From positions 1 to 20,567 of the IMG/VR virus record IMGVR_UViG_3300009157_000051: 20,567 bases of DNA. One strand, written 5' to 3'. The notes beneath the pieces were generated by a model. The model did no database searches. It was not told where the DNA came from and worked only from the letters and a program-made list of their open reading frames with translations. This DNA comes from a virus. This document shows positions 5,939-14,408 of the stretch, one piece after another. Position 1 is the stretch's first letter; each line of letters opens with the position of its first letter. The translations under genes and the position numbers were made by a program.

Positions 5939-6216
5939 TATTTCTGAATTATGTGTTGTACGAGAAGTTCTCTAAGCTTTTTGAGCTCTTGGTTTTGATT
6001 ATCAAGTTTTGTGTCTATTTTCATTAATAAATCGTGATCAGGTTGTTGTTGACGAACTTTATCTTCTAATTGAGAAATTTTTTCTTCCTGTTTACCTGAT
6101 TCTTTAGAAGAAACAAGAACAGAACCGCCAATAGAAAGAGAAAGAACAATTAAAGAGCTAATAATAAATTTAAGCCAACCATTAAAGCGGGTTTTATCAT
6201 CAAGAGGAGTTTGCAT
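5938..6216 (-). CDS. Small membrane protein with coiled-coil domain, lysis-associated
   Basis: This 92-residue protein has a charged N-terminus (1-13), one membrane segment (about 14-36) and a long coiled coil (42-90) with heptad-like L, I and V positions, ending in LRELLVQHIIQK. It joins the next gene as TAATG. The build resembles Rz-type inner-membrane spanins and also XhlA-like lysis accessory proteins. With the adjacent beta-rich protein it could form an envelope-spanning pair. No clear Shine-Dalgarno precedes it. Confidence 0.5.
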   Translation of the reverse strand: MQTPLDDKTRFNGWLKFIISSLIVLSLSIGGSVLVSSKESGKQEEKISQLEDKVRQQQPDHDLLMKIDTKLDNQNQELKKLRELLVQHIIQK

Positions 6217-6220
6217 AATA

Positions 6221-6643
6221 TTAGGAGATAGGATTTATAATAAACCAAGCTACTTTAACACCTTCATCTGCAGAACCTGAATTAGAAACAATTCTGAAAG
6301 TGCCAACAGAAAGGTTTGTAATATAACAAGTTCCGACAACGGGCATTAAAGGAGTGATAACAATAATTGAAGCTGTTGTTGCAGCAGCGGAAGTAACTGA
6401 AAGAATACCATTTTCATTTAAAGTGCCTGTTCCACAAAGTAAAGAACTTGCTTGTAAGTTAGTTAATACTTTAACAGTATCAGCTTGAACAACATTTGTA
6501 TGAATAACACCACCGTTTTCACCAGAGTTATTTATATCACCGTTTGTAATGGTGAGGTCATTAGTAAGAGATAAACCATCAGGAAGAACAGAAGCGTTAT
6601 CATCGTCTAATTGAATATTTTTACCAATGTATTGTTTAATCAT
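6221..6643 (-). CDS. Receptor-binding / fiber-tip structural protein
   Basis: This 140-residue protein has an Asn/Gly/Thr-rich N-terminal half typical of beta-structured fiber shafts. Its C-terminal half is beta-rich (about 70-140): GTGTLNENGILSVTSAAAT, then IIVITPLMPVVGTCYITNLSVGTFRIVS, then VAWFIINPIS. This pattern of a constant value block followed by a T/S-rich beta-sandwich ending in VAWxII recurs at the C-termini of phage tail fibers and appendages. It lies between the large fiber gene and the lysis cassette, where host-range proteins are usual. There is no Shine-Dalgarno. It probably forms a trimeric tip; the ligand is unknown. Confidence 0.55.
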   Translation of the reverse strand: MIKQYIGKNIQLDDDNASVLPDGLSLTNDLTITNGDINNSGENGGVIHTNVVQADTVKVLTNLQASSLLCGTGTLNENGILSVTSAAATTASIIVITPLMPVVGTCYITNLSVGTFRIVSNSGSADEGVKVAWFIINPIS

Positions 6644-6654
6644 TTTGTTAAAAT

Positions 6655-8004
6655 TTATATTAAATAGTTATCAGTTGTATCAAAAACATAAGTATAAACC
6701 TTATCGTGAGTTTGCCAAGTAATATCTTTATTACCAAAACCATTAATAATTTTGTTATTATCAGCAGAAGTAATAAAACCACCAGCATAAAGACCGGAGT
6801 TTCTTAAAATAGATTTTGTAATAACAACATTATCAGAAACAGAATTAAAAACACAATCTACAGCTTCTACACCGCCAACGTCGTGGGAACCATCACTTTC
6901 AAAAGTGATACCTTGAACTTTAGAAGTAATAGCTGAAAATAAAGAACCTGCTCTTGAAAATTGACCAGTGATTTTAACCTGTCCTTCACCAATTAGATTA
7001 AAGTATTCAGGTAATGAAACTGATTCATCATAATAACCTTCTTTAGGTTGTTTAACGATAATGGTCCATCTTGTAGAAGAAGTTGGAGGTTCTAATTCTA
7101 ATAGTTCTGTTATGGCAGCACTTACAGTAGTGTATATTTTACCGGAAATATTTTCAGTTGCATTAGAATCAATATAAACGGTTTTAGAAGACCAGGTTGT
7201 TTGCGTTAAAGGAGCAAAATTATTAACAACCCATTTTTTCCATACAAAATCATTATTAGCAGGAGTACCGCTAATATATTTAGATGCTGTAGTCGGAATA
7301 AATAAATTAGTTGCTTTTATATCTGATGAATAAAAATCAAATAACATTTTACTGCTTGATTGATATTTAGCGTCTAATCCTATAACACCGCCATTAGGGG
7401 GATTGGAATTCATTTGAAGTCTAAACTTATCAGTAGAAGCACCTAAATCGAAAACATTACCACCAGAAAAAGTTTTCTTACCTGAAATAAATTGTGCAGA
7501 TGCAAGTGTAACGAAACCGCCTGAAACAAGAGGTTGATAATTATCTGTTACCCATTTCTTATGAACTAAAGAACCATCAAAAGGAGTTAAGTTTGCTAAA
7601 GTAACAGCAGCGTCGTAATTAATTAAACCGAATATACTATCACAACCTGCATTTGGGTCTTGTCCTGAAATACCTCTATCTAATCTACCCCAAAGGACAC
7701 CCTGACCATTTGGTTCTCTTTCATCACGATATACATTAAAAACACCATATCCGTCTTGAAAAACGTTATTTATTTTTAATCTAACCTGATATGTTTCAGG
7801 GAAATTAGGTTGTGTTTCGTAAGCTGGAACATCAAAACCCCAAAAAAGGTAATTTCCATTACCATTATTATAAAAGCCTATAAAAACTATTTCAGTAGAA
7901 TTATCGGAAGACTTAACAAATTTAAAACTACCTTGTTCTAAATTTGTTATTGGAACAATTTGGTTATCAACAACATCTGTTACAGTAATTGCTAATTTTT
8001 GCAT
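6655..8004 (-). CDS. Tail fiber/spike protein with beta-helix domain
   Basis: This 449-residue protein has an N-terminal beta domain (1-110) that probably attaches to the tail tip. Two copies of a short motif follow, HKKWVTDNYQPLV (148-160) and WKKWVVNNFAPLT (255-267). Between them lies FVTLASAQFISGKKTFSG (164-181), a block widespread in phage fibers. Residues 288-400 resemble a right-handed beta-helix start (TTVSAAITELLELEP... then YFNLIGEGQVKITG). It may bind or cleave surface polysaccharide; no catalytic residues are identifiable. GAGGT lies before ATG. It is one base coupled to the gene upstream. Confidence 0.7.
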   Translation of the reverse strand: MQKLAITVTDVVDNQIVPITNLEQGSFKFVKSSDNSTEIVFIGFYNNGNGNYLFWGFDVPAYETQPNFPETYQVRLKINNVFQDGYGVFNVYRDEREPNGQGVLWGRLDRGISGQDPNAGCDSIFGLINYDAAVTLANLTPFDGSLVHKKWVTDNYQPLVSGGFVTLASAQFISGKKTFSGGNVFDLGASTDKFRLQMNSNPPNGGVIGLDAKYQSSSKMLFDFYSSDIKATNLFIPTTASKYISGTPANNDFVWKKWVVNNFAPLTQTTWSSKTVYIDSNATENISGKIYTTVSAAITELLELEPPTSSTRWTIIVKQPKEGYYDESVSLPEYFNLIGEGQVKITGQFSRAGSLFSAITSKVQGITFESDGSHDVGGVEAVDCVFNSVSDNVVITKSILRNSGLYAGGFITSADNNKIINGFGNKDITWQTHDKVYTYVFDTTDNYLI

Positions 8005-8522
8005 TATGATACCTCAATTATGTTAAAAGGATTGTGATTGAAAAAAGCAAAGAATTGAATTGTATCTGGATCAATCCAGTCGAAGTCGGAAAGAATATTT
8101 TTAGTAGTCCATTGAATTGAAAGCAACCTATTACCAATTGATTTATTACCACCTTTTTTAATACCATATTCAATTGAATCACCAGAAAAGATAACTTCAA
8201 AATGTCTTCTGGGTAAATCGGCTCTTGGAATTAATATTAATTTATAACCACCTTTACGATACCTAAATAAAGATTGAACTTTAAGCATCGTAGATTTATT
8301 AGCGTATTCAGAATAGGGAAGCAACCAAGTTATTTTATAACCTTGAATATATTCAAGAGACTCGTATGTAAGTAATTCATGAACAATTTTCTTTTCTTCA
8401 ATAGATTCGATTAAACCTTCAGAATTAACGATTGGAAGTTCGATAGTATCTATGAGGTTATGAGAAGTAGGATGGTATATTTTAAAAACCGGGTGTTTAC
8501 ACCCATTAATATAATATGACAT
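8004..8522 (-). CDS. Baseplate/tail-tip protein, unknown family
   Basis: This 172-residue soluble protein has no signal peptide or membrane segment and is rich in Ile, Tyr and aromatic residues with many likely beta strands. It begins MSYYINGCKHPVFKIYHP, and its centre has YRKGGYKLILIPRADLPRRHFEVIF. I do not recognise the family. Its start abuts the stop of the 476-residue protein (TAA then ATG) and its end overlaps the fiber gene by one base, so it is part of the tail operon between the tip proteins and the fiber. A connector or adaptor that attaches the fiber is plausible. Confidence 0.55.
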   Translation of the reverse strand: MSYYINGCKHPVFKIYHPTSHNLIDTIELPIVNSEGLIESIEEKKIVHELLTYESLEYIQGYKITWLLPYSEYANKSTMLKVQSLFRYRKGGYKLILIPRADLPRRHFEVIFSGDSIEYGIKKGGNKSIGNRLLSIQWTTKNILSDFDWIDPDTIQFFAFFNHNPFNIIEVS

Positions 8523-9953
8523 TTATATTTCTATTAGTTTTATATCAGCAGAGGAGTTTCTTAAATCGACGTTATTAACTTCATCAATCCAATAAGAAGT
8601 GTTCTCGAAATTAACAATGTGATATGATGAAATATCAAAAGGGTGATTATATACAATTTTAAGTTCTTTTCTTTTTTTAAGACGTGAAGCTAAAAAGTCA
8701 TATCTAAATGGCAACAATGCATTAATGATTTCTTTAAAACCTGTGGGATGGATATGTTTAAGATTAGGAATTGGTGAATAAATTGTTTCAGTATTTACCC
8801 ACATACGAGGTGAGCTTATTTCATCTAAATAATAATCATCGTGTGTGAAGAAATAATAAACAACAGCATTATATGGAATATTTAAAGGAATACGATCTAT
8901 ATCTATAACATTAGTGTTTTCAGGATATAGAAATGTGAAGTCAAGTATTCCAAATTCAAAACATAAATAAGCTTCTTTAAGATTTAAATTAATTGGAAAC
9001 CAAGGACTGCCTTTTTCGACTGTTTCAATTCTATTAACATAACGCGTAAACCTGCTACCATCATAACAGGAAGAGTTAACAAGGCATTCATAAGGATCTT
9101 TACCATAAAGACCATTATCGTGGTATTTGCCATAATAAATTAAAACATTGTTTTTAAGATTAGGAACTACACCTTCAATATGTTCAATTAATTGAATTTC
9201 GTTAGAAAAGATACCTTCACTACGCCAAAATAACTTAAGAACAGGATAACACCATTGATTAATAAGAAAGTGCTGTGGAGGCAGGATTTTAAACATAAAA
9301 CCAAAACCTTTAACCCAACCTTTAAAAACTGTCCATGCGTCTGTATTATTAAATGCTTTTTTAATTTCTGAAAGTTTAGGTAAAAAGCTATGTTTTAATA
9401 AAACTTTTAAACTAAAATCTAAGCTATCTGATAAAACAACATTAGAATTAAAAGCAAAATTTGGCATAATCATTTCAAAGGTAGAACCAATACTAACATC
9501 ATAAACTAAATCACCAAAATTGCGAGAAGCTAAAAAATCAGACCATTCTTTTTCGCTATTTAAAACAGTAAAAGAAAGAATTAAACCATTCTGATTTACA
9601 TTATAATTAAACTCTATACTTTCAAGATCTATAAAACCAAAAGACTTAATTTGTTCGTTTTCTTCAATTGCGATTCTAAGAATGTATATTTTATCTAACT
9701 TGAAAAATTCTTCTACGGATTTATTTAAAAATGATTTAGCTTTTGAAAGTAAACTTATGTTTAAATCAAACTCACCTGCTTGAAAGGTAAATAAATCATC
9801 ATCCTTAGTTAAAGTATCAGAAAACAACGGAAAACCATCAATCATGATATCTTCAATAGTGATGTAATCAACTATGTAAGGTTTATTGAAGTAGTTGGGT
9901 GTAAAAGAACCTTCTAAACTATTATCGAAAAATTTTGTAATTAAAAGCTTCAT
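8523..9953 (-). CDS. Tail-tip / distal tail structural protein
   Basis: This 476-residue protein is encoded directly after the tape measure (one-base gap), the usual position of the distal tail or tail-hub protein that caps the tube and starts the baseplate. It has no signal peptide. The sequence is mostly beta with many aromatic residues, beginning MKLLITKFFDNSLEGSF and including a W-rich central part (NNTDAWTVFKGWVKGFGFMF) and a C-terminal SYWIDEVNNVDLRNSSADIK that resembles the end of tail-hub beta domains. No peptidase or carbohydrate motif is visible. The role is inferred mostly from gene order. Confidence 0.6.
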   Translation of the reverse strand: MKLLITKFFDNSLEGSFTPNYFNKPYIVDYITIEDIMIDGFPLFSDTLTKDDDLFTFQAGEFDLNISLLSKAKSFLNKSVEEFFKLDKIYILRIAIEENEQIKSFGFIDLESIEFNYNVNQNGLILSFTVLNSEKEWSDFLASRNFGDLVYDVSIGSTFEMIMPNFAFNSNVVLSDSLDFSLKVLLKHSFLPKLSEIKKAFNNTDAWTVFKGWVKGFGFMFKILPPQHFLINQWCYPVLKLFWRSEGIFSNEIQLIEHIEGVVPNLKNNVLIYYGKYHDNGLYGKDPYECLVNSSCYDGSRFTRYVNRIETVEKGSPWFPINLNLKEAYLCFEFGILDFTFLYPENTNVIDIDRIPLNIPYNAVVYYFFTHDDYYLDEISSPRMWVNTETIYSPIPNLKHIHPTGFKEIINALLPFRYDFLASRLKKRKELKIVYNHPFDISSYHIVNFENTSYWIDEVNNVDLRNSSADIKLIEI

Positions 9954-9954
9954 T

Positions 9955-12651
9955 TTACATAGCCCTTTTCATATCTCTGGAGTTAGACATTAATTTACCG
10001 TTTTGATAAACTTCATAATCTAAAAACTTGGAAGCTCTATCTTTTGTAATAATTTGAATGTTTGGAACTAAAGGACGCGAAGCTGCATAACCACCATTTG
10101 CAAATTCATAGCTACGATTTAAAGATTGACCATTAAGGATTTGTAAAAGAGGAAAGAATTTAGCTGTGGATTCTTTATTGATAACAAACTCACCTTTATG
10201 AACAACACCAGCCGGTTCATATTTACCACCATCACCAGTATAACCACCTTCTGCAAAACCTAAAGAGAATAGCTTAATAAGACTACCAACTGTTTGAATA
10301 GCTTGAAAAATACCTTGTATTAATTGAACTATTTGATAAGCCTGCTGGAATGCCTGAACAACACTTTGTCCACTTTCACCAAATAAACCTGCTATACCCT
10401 GAGCTATAGAAAATGCTGAATTCATTGCAGATAATAAGCCTTCTTCTATAGAAGATTCTATTAAATCAGATTGTTGTTCTGCAGTTTTCTTTACTGCATT
10501 TTTCTTGTAATCTTTTTCGGATTTATCGAGAGCTCTATATTGTTCATTCTCCAGTAAAGTTTTCTTAGCTATTAAAGAAACTTCTTCAATATGCTGATTG
10601 AGAGTTTGCTGAAGTAAATTCTTTTTCTTTTCTAAGTATGCAATTTCGACAGAAGAAGAACCTAAATTAATTGCAGAAACTAATTGTGCTTCAATTTCAG
10701 CTATATCTTTTTTTTCTTTTTCGAAATTATAACCAAAACCACTTTCTGTTTCACTTAATATTTGATTATGAAGTTCATTCTTGAGATTTTGAAATTCGGA
10801 TAATTTAGAGAAGTTTTCTTGTGTGATTTCATTTAGCTTAAGAAATAAATCATCTTTCCATGAATCAGATATTGTTTCTGAGATATTACCAACAAATTCA
10901 ACAATTTTAAAGTAAAGGTCATCACCTTCACGCAAAATATCCCATGATCTTTGGTCAGCTTTTATTAGTTCATTTGCTAATTCTTTTTGAATTTCAAGTA
11001 GTTCAACTTTTTTATCATACTCTGCTGAAACAAGCTTATTTATATCTTCCTGCTTTGCTACTTTTGATTGCAGAGTTTGTAATTCTAAAAATTGATTTCT
11101 TAAATCAAAAGATTTATCTGAGATAGATTTTTCACCAAGTTTAATCTGTTTATCTGTTAATGAATTTGTTTCTCGTTGCTTCTTTAAGAGCTCTTCAACG
11201 ATATCTTTCTCTTTTTCTTTTTCCTTTGTAACCTTTGCTGCTGAAACGTGGGGTTTAAACTTTAAATCAAGTTTTTCATTTTCTTTTTTAGCATCAGTAT
11301 TATTCTTAACAGCATCAGTATTTTCTTTTACTATTTTTGTTTCGCCATTAAAATAATCTTTACCTAAAATATCATCAGGGTTTTGAAAAACTGATTCATC
11401 AGAATATTGAACAAATTTATTTTGGTCTTGACCAACTTGGGATGAACTATATGTTTGAGTTTTGTTTTCAATTCTTTCCTGCCATAATTCAGAATTTTTC
11501 CAGAGTAAATTAATCGTTTCAATAATACCAACAATACCTGCAAGAGCAAGAAAAGCAGCTGAACCGGGACCTAAAGCAGAAACAACAGAACTACCAAAAG
11601 AAGAAACACCAGAACCCATTGCAGCCCAATCAATAGCTTTTAAAGTAGTAACTAAACCACCAATAGCGGGCAAAACATCTGTAATACCTTTACCAATTGT
11701 ACCAATAGCAACAACAAAATCAGCAGTGCCTTGAGATGCAATACCTAAATGGTCTTCAAGCTTTATTAAACCTTCAGCTATAAAAGAACCCATTCTTAGC
11801 TTTGCATTATCTAATTCTTTTTGAACTGATGCTAATTTGTCAGCTTGGTCTTGTTGTTTGTTATTTATTTTAGAAACGGAATCGCCGTATAAATCTAAAA
11901 AAGATTTGGCTCTCAGGCGTTGTAAACTTTCATCAGTTAAATTTTGAATCTGTTTATCAGAGAGACCTGAAAGCTCCCTCATTTTTTGATTTATATCTGA
12001 AATCTTTATTCCATATTGTTCAAGACCTTTACCCCTGCCTGTTTCTATAAATCTAACAAACTTATCAGTAGCACCATCAATAGTTGTACCTAATTCATCA
12101 GATTTGCGTTCAGCAAAATCTAAAATCTTAGTGGATTGTTCAGTTGAATAGCCTAATTCGTCAAGTTTATTAACATACTGAATTAGTTCTTTATCATTGA
12201 GATTACCAGAAGCTGCTTTTTTGAGAAGATTAAATTTTTCAGTTGCTTCTTCGATACCACCATTCATATCAACGAAGTGTTGATACATTATCTGAAATGA
12301 AGCCCCTTCTTCAGCAATACCGTGTAATTCTTTACCAAAAGCAACTAAATCTTGAACAGCTTTCTGAATACCAAAAGCAATAACTGTAATGTTTTGACCT
12401 AAATCTAAAAGCTGTTTTGAAGAGGGTTGAACTTCGGAAGATAAACCTTTAAACTCTCTGTTAAGAGATTTGATTTCATTAGATAAACCACCTGCGGAAA
12501 TTTGCAAAGAACTATAAGCATCGGAACCACGTTTACCTTGCTCAACAAGCTTGTTCATTTCAGATTGAACAGCTTTAAGTTCAGCTTTTAAATCATTTAA
12601 ACCTTTATTCGAGGTTGTGACTTCAATATTTAGTTGTTTGTTAGCTGGCAT
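9955..12651 (-). CDS. Tail tape measure protein
   Basis: This 898-residue protein, the longest in the window, sets tail length and is ejected with the DNA. Residues 1-110 are coiled coil (LNDLKAELKAVQSEMNKLVEQ). About 310-385 hold glycine/alanine-rich hydrophobic stretches (IGTIGKGITDVLPAIGGLV and PGSAAFLALAGIVGII) likely to insert in the host membrane. About 440-740 is a long charged coiled coil. About 745-795 is another hydrophobic region, and 798-828 has the typical C-terminal block GGYTGDGGKYEPAGVVHKGEF. At about 1.5 angstroms per residue, a tail near 130-135 nm is expected. It overlaps the gp10-like gene by one base (TAATG). Confidence 0.95.
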   Translation of the reverse strand: MPANKQLNIEVTTSNKGLNDLKAELKAVQSEMNKLVEQGKRGSDAYSSLQISAGGLSNEIKSLNREFKGLSSEVQPSSKQLLDLGQNITVIAFGIQKAVQDLVAFGKELHGIAEEGASFQIMYQHFVDMNGGIEEATEKFNLLKKAASGNLNDKELIQYVNKLDELGYSTEQSTKILDFAERKSDELGTTIDGATDKFVRFIETGRGKGLEQYGIKISDINQKMRELSGLSDKQIQNLTDESLQRLRAKSFLDLYGDSVSKINNKQQDQADKLASVQKELDNAKLRMGSFIAEGLIKLEDHLGIASQGTADFVVAIGTIGKGITDVLPAIGGLVTTLKAIDWAAMGSGVSSFGSSVVSALGPGSAAFLALAGIVGIIETINLLWKNSELWQERIENKTQTYSSSQVGQDQNKFVQYSDESVFQNPDDILGKDYFNGETKIVKENTDAVKNNTDAKKENEKLDLKFKPHVSAAKVTKEKEKEKDIVEELLKKQRETNSLTDKQIKLGEKSISDKSFDLRNQFLELQTLQSKVAKQEDINKLVSAEYDKKVELLEIQKELANELIKADQRSWDILREGDDLYFKIVEFVGNISETISDSWKDDLFLKLNEITQENFSKLSEFQNLKNELHNQILSETESGFGYNFEKEKKDIAEIEAQLVSAINLGSSSVEIAYLEKKKNLLQQTLNQHIEEVSLIAKKTLLENEQYRALDKSEKDYKKNAVKKTAEQQSDLIESSIEEGLLSAMNSAFSIAQGIAGLFGESGQSVVQAFQQAYQIVQLIQGIFQAIQTVGSLIKLFSLGFAEGGYTGDGGKYEPAGVVHKGEFVINKESTAKFFPLLQILNGQSLNRSYEFANGGYAASRPLVPNIQIITKDRASKFLDYEVYQNGKLMSNSRDMKRAM

Positions 12652-13082
12652 TAATCTTTTAGTAATTCTTTATCAATTTGGGAATCTGCCTGTGGAGAAA
12701 TTCCAAAGAATGGTCTTGGAGGAATTTTATTTGTTCCAAAATGGAGATAAGAAGCTATAGAGGAACGATTTTCAGATATAAAAATATTAAAGGTAGAATT
12801 ATCAACTTTCTGTGAAATAACAGAAGAAGCTAATTCACCTGTATTATAAAGCGGTCTATTGAAACCTTTAATTTTAATTGTTGAAGGAGAATTGGATTTA
12901 AGTGAGGATTTTTGATAGTCTAAAGATCTGCGTATATTATCTTCAATATCACTTCTAATTAGATTAGCTATATATTGAAGTTTAGTTTCGCTGACTTCAA
13001 AATTCTTTTGTATATATTGTTCAATCTCACTTTGCCAAACACCATGATTAAAAGACTTACCTTCAACGGTAATTCTTAACAT
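12651..13082 (-). CDS. Tail completion / gp10-gpG-like virion morphogenesis protein
   Basis: This 143-residue protein has an N-terminal helical half with charged residues (11-60). Conserved blocks of the HK97-gp10/Mu-gpG group follow: RPLYNTGELASSV (76-88) and LHFGTNKIPPRPFFGI (113-128). These proteins act at the head-tail junction or in tail completion. The gene usually precedes the major tail gene; here it follows the chaperone and precedes the tape measure, a departure from the standard order. Its start lies inside the end of the frameshifted chaperone reading frame (20-base overlap). Confidence 0.8.
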   Translation of the reverse strand: MLRITVEGKSFNHGVWQSEIEQYIQKNFEVSETKLQYIANLIRSDIEDNIRRSLDYQKSSLKSNSPSTIKIKGFNRPLYNTGELASSVISQKVDNSTFNIFISENRSSIASYLHFGTNKIPPRPFFGISPQADSQIDKELLKD

Positions 13083-13799
13083 TAGTTAATCTTTCTTGTG
13101 CAATTCTCTCGCGGAATGAATCAAATTTCTTAAAGCATTGGATTTGAATATAATCTATCAAATCACAGTTTTTATAAACGAAATCAAACTTTGTAATATC
13201 ATAATTAGATAGTGACATAATCATATAATTCCATTGAAAACCTTCAGGTATTTTTATATCGCTAATATCGGGATCATCTGAAAGCTCGAAAGTTTCAAAC
13301 TGTTCAACTATAGCATTAATGGATTCATTGGTTTCCTGAATTTCGTAAAAAAATCCTGAATTATAGCATCACTCACTTTCTCCAATTCATCAATGGCTTT
13401 ATCACCTTCAGGATTAAAGTTTATATCAGAAATATCATCCAACCATAAAGAGAAGAGTTCTTTTAGGTTATTAGAATCTAAAAGAAAAAGCTGTAAAGCA
13501 GTTTTCTGATCGGATTGAAAATTATTTATGACAGAAATAAGCTGAAAAGATTTATTTGAATCTTTTTTAATTTTACTTAAAATTGATTCATTAGAATTAT
13601 CAGCATTAGAGATATCTATTTCTTTAATAAATTCTATTAACTCAGAATATTTATTTTGTAAATCAGAAACAGAATCTTTAGTAAACTCTTTTAAATATTT
13701 TTCGTAGCGATTTAAAAACTCTACAGCTTTTTTTCTATATTCAAAACAAGGTTTTCTTTGTGTGAAAACCTTACCTTGAATCTTGTATTTTTTTAACAT
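13063..13799 (-). CDS. Tail assembly chaperone, -1 frameshift long form (gpGT-like)
   Basis: The join is at 13347: after codon 151 (TTT, ending at 13347) the ribosome slips back one base, re-reads 13347 and continues TAC GAA ATT CAG in the -1 frame. That frame is open for 94 codons to a TGA at 13063-13065. The product is about 245 residues: 151 of the short form plus an extension beginning YEIQETNESINAIVEQF and ending RERIAQERLTNVKNYR. The stop lies 20 bases inside the next gene. The extension has no start codon with a ribosome-binding site near the join, so slippage is the natural way to express it. This mirrors the lambda G/GT arrangement. Confidence 0.85.
13308..13799 (-). CDS. Tail assembly chaperone, short form
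   Basis: This 163-residue, highly charged and probably helical protein is encoded directly between the major tail and tape measure modules, where siphoviruses encode the gpG-type chaperone that coats the tape measure during tail assembly. AAAGGAG six bases before ATG is a strong start. A slippery T TTT TTT (13347-13353, codons 149-151, D-F-F) precedes the last 12 codons, and -1 slippage there gives the long form described separately. Only the short form ends at TAG 13308. There is no strong similarity by eye; position plus the slippery site make the call. Confidence 0.85.
   Translation of the reverse strand: MLKKYKIQGKVFTQRKPCFEYRKKAVEFLNRYEKYLKEFTKDSVSDLQNKYSELIEFIKEIDISNADNSNESILSKIKKDSNKSFQLISVINNFQSDQKTALQLFLLDSNNLKELFSLWLDDISDINFNPEGDKAIDELEKVSDAIIQDFFTKFRKPMNPLML
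13347..13353 (-). other. Programmed -1 frameshift slippery heptamer
   Basis: On the minus strand the codons read CAG GAT TTT TTT ACG, giving T TTT TTT in the X XXY YYZ arrangement. Both P- and A-site Phe tRNAs can re-pair perfectly after a one-base back-slip. The zero frame ends 12 codons later, while the -1 frame stays open for 94 codons. Confidence 0.85.
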
Positions 13800-13824
13800 T
13801 TTACTCCTTTAAACAATAGCAAAG

Positions 13825-13851
13825 TTGAGCTGGAGGACCCAACTCAACTAA
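13825..13851 (-). terminator. Hairpin after the major tail gene
   Basis: AGTTGAG (13825-13831) pairs with CTCAACT (13845-13851). An inner TGG/CCA stem follows after one mismatch, with a 5-base loop. On the minus strand it lies about 17 bases past the stop of the major tail gene. The following T tract is weak (TTTGCTATTG), so it may be a partial terminator or an mRNA 3' stabiliser. The next gene starts 26 bases later with its own AAAGGAG. Confidence 0.6.
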
Positions 13852-13868
13852 TACTATTCGCGAATTGA

Positions 13869-14408
13869 TTATGTAGATTTAACAGTGTAATATTTTTCAG
13901 CGGCTACTATGTAAGCGGAAGCAGCTGCTTTTGCCCAGGTAGGAACCGAAGCGGGGGTTATGGCAGTAGCGTTACACTGAGGAATGATTTTAATTTCAGG
14001 TCTGCGACCCGGGGAATCTGATTTATATGAACTATCAATAGTAGCAATAGCTATAAATCTTTCTTTTATTTTACTATCAGAATCTTCACCTGCATTCATA
14101 AAGATTGCAAAGTAAGTTCCTTGAGTTTCGTCTTTTAAAAATGTTTCTGTAGCAGCATCGTCTTGTAAAGATGTGATAGACCAAGAAGTTTTTACTTCCT
14201 CTAAATCTGTTGCTACTTGCTGTCCACTTTCATCGATAATAGGAGTAGAACCTCTGCCCCATTCGAAAGTGCTTTTTTCTCTGTAAACACCGTCATGCCA
14301 CGTATCAGCCTGAGATAAATCAGAACCGTCTTCTTGAACTCTCTTATAAGCCCATTTTTGTCCACCATCTTTAGTAATAGCAGAGCGGTTAAATGTTAAT
14401 TCAGCCAT
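13869..14408 (-). CDS. Major tail protein
   Basis: This 179-residue protein would form the tail tube. It has the composition of a tail-tube beta-sandwich: a short N-terminal arm (MAELTFNRSAITKDGGQKWAYKRV), then beta segments such as STFEWGRGSTPIID, EEVKTSWSITSLQ, GTYFAIFMNAGE and RFIAIATIDSSYKSDSPGRRPEIKIIPQC, and an Ala-rich tail (155-179). No signal or membrane segment is present. Gene order, directly before the frameshifted chaperone and tape measure, supports the call strongly. It has a long 5' leader with no Shine-Dalgarno, a dyad shared with the capsid leader, and its own 3' hairpin, as expected for a protein made in hundreds of copies per virion. Confidence 0.85.
   Translation of the reverse strand: MAELTFNRSAITKDGGQKWAYKRVQEDGSDLSQADTWHDGVYREKSTFEWGRGSTPIIDESGQQVATDLEEVKTSWSITSLQDDAATETFLKDETQGTYFAIFMNAGEDSDSKIKERFIAIATIDSSYKSDSPGRRPEIKIIPQCNATAITPASVPTWAKAAASAYIVAAEKYYTVKST

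Noticed and set aside
10944-11734. Plus-strand and alternative-frame reading frames inside the tape measure gene
   Set aside because: They lie fully inside a well-supported minus-strand gene and have unprotein-like composition.
13083-13307. Separate gene between chaperone and gp10-like gene
   Set aside because: The frame has no good start and is continuous with the -1 frame from the slippery site, so frameshifting explains it better.
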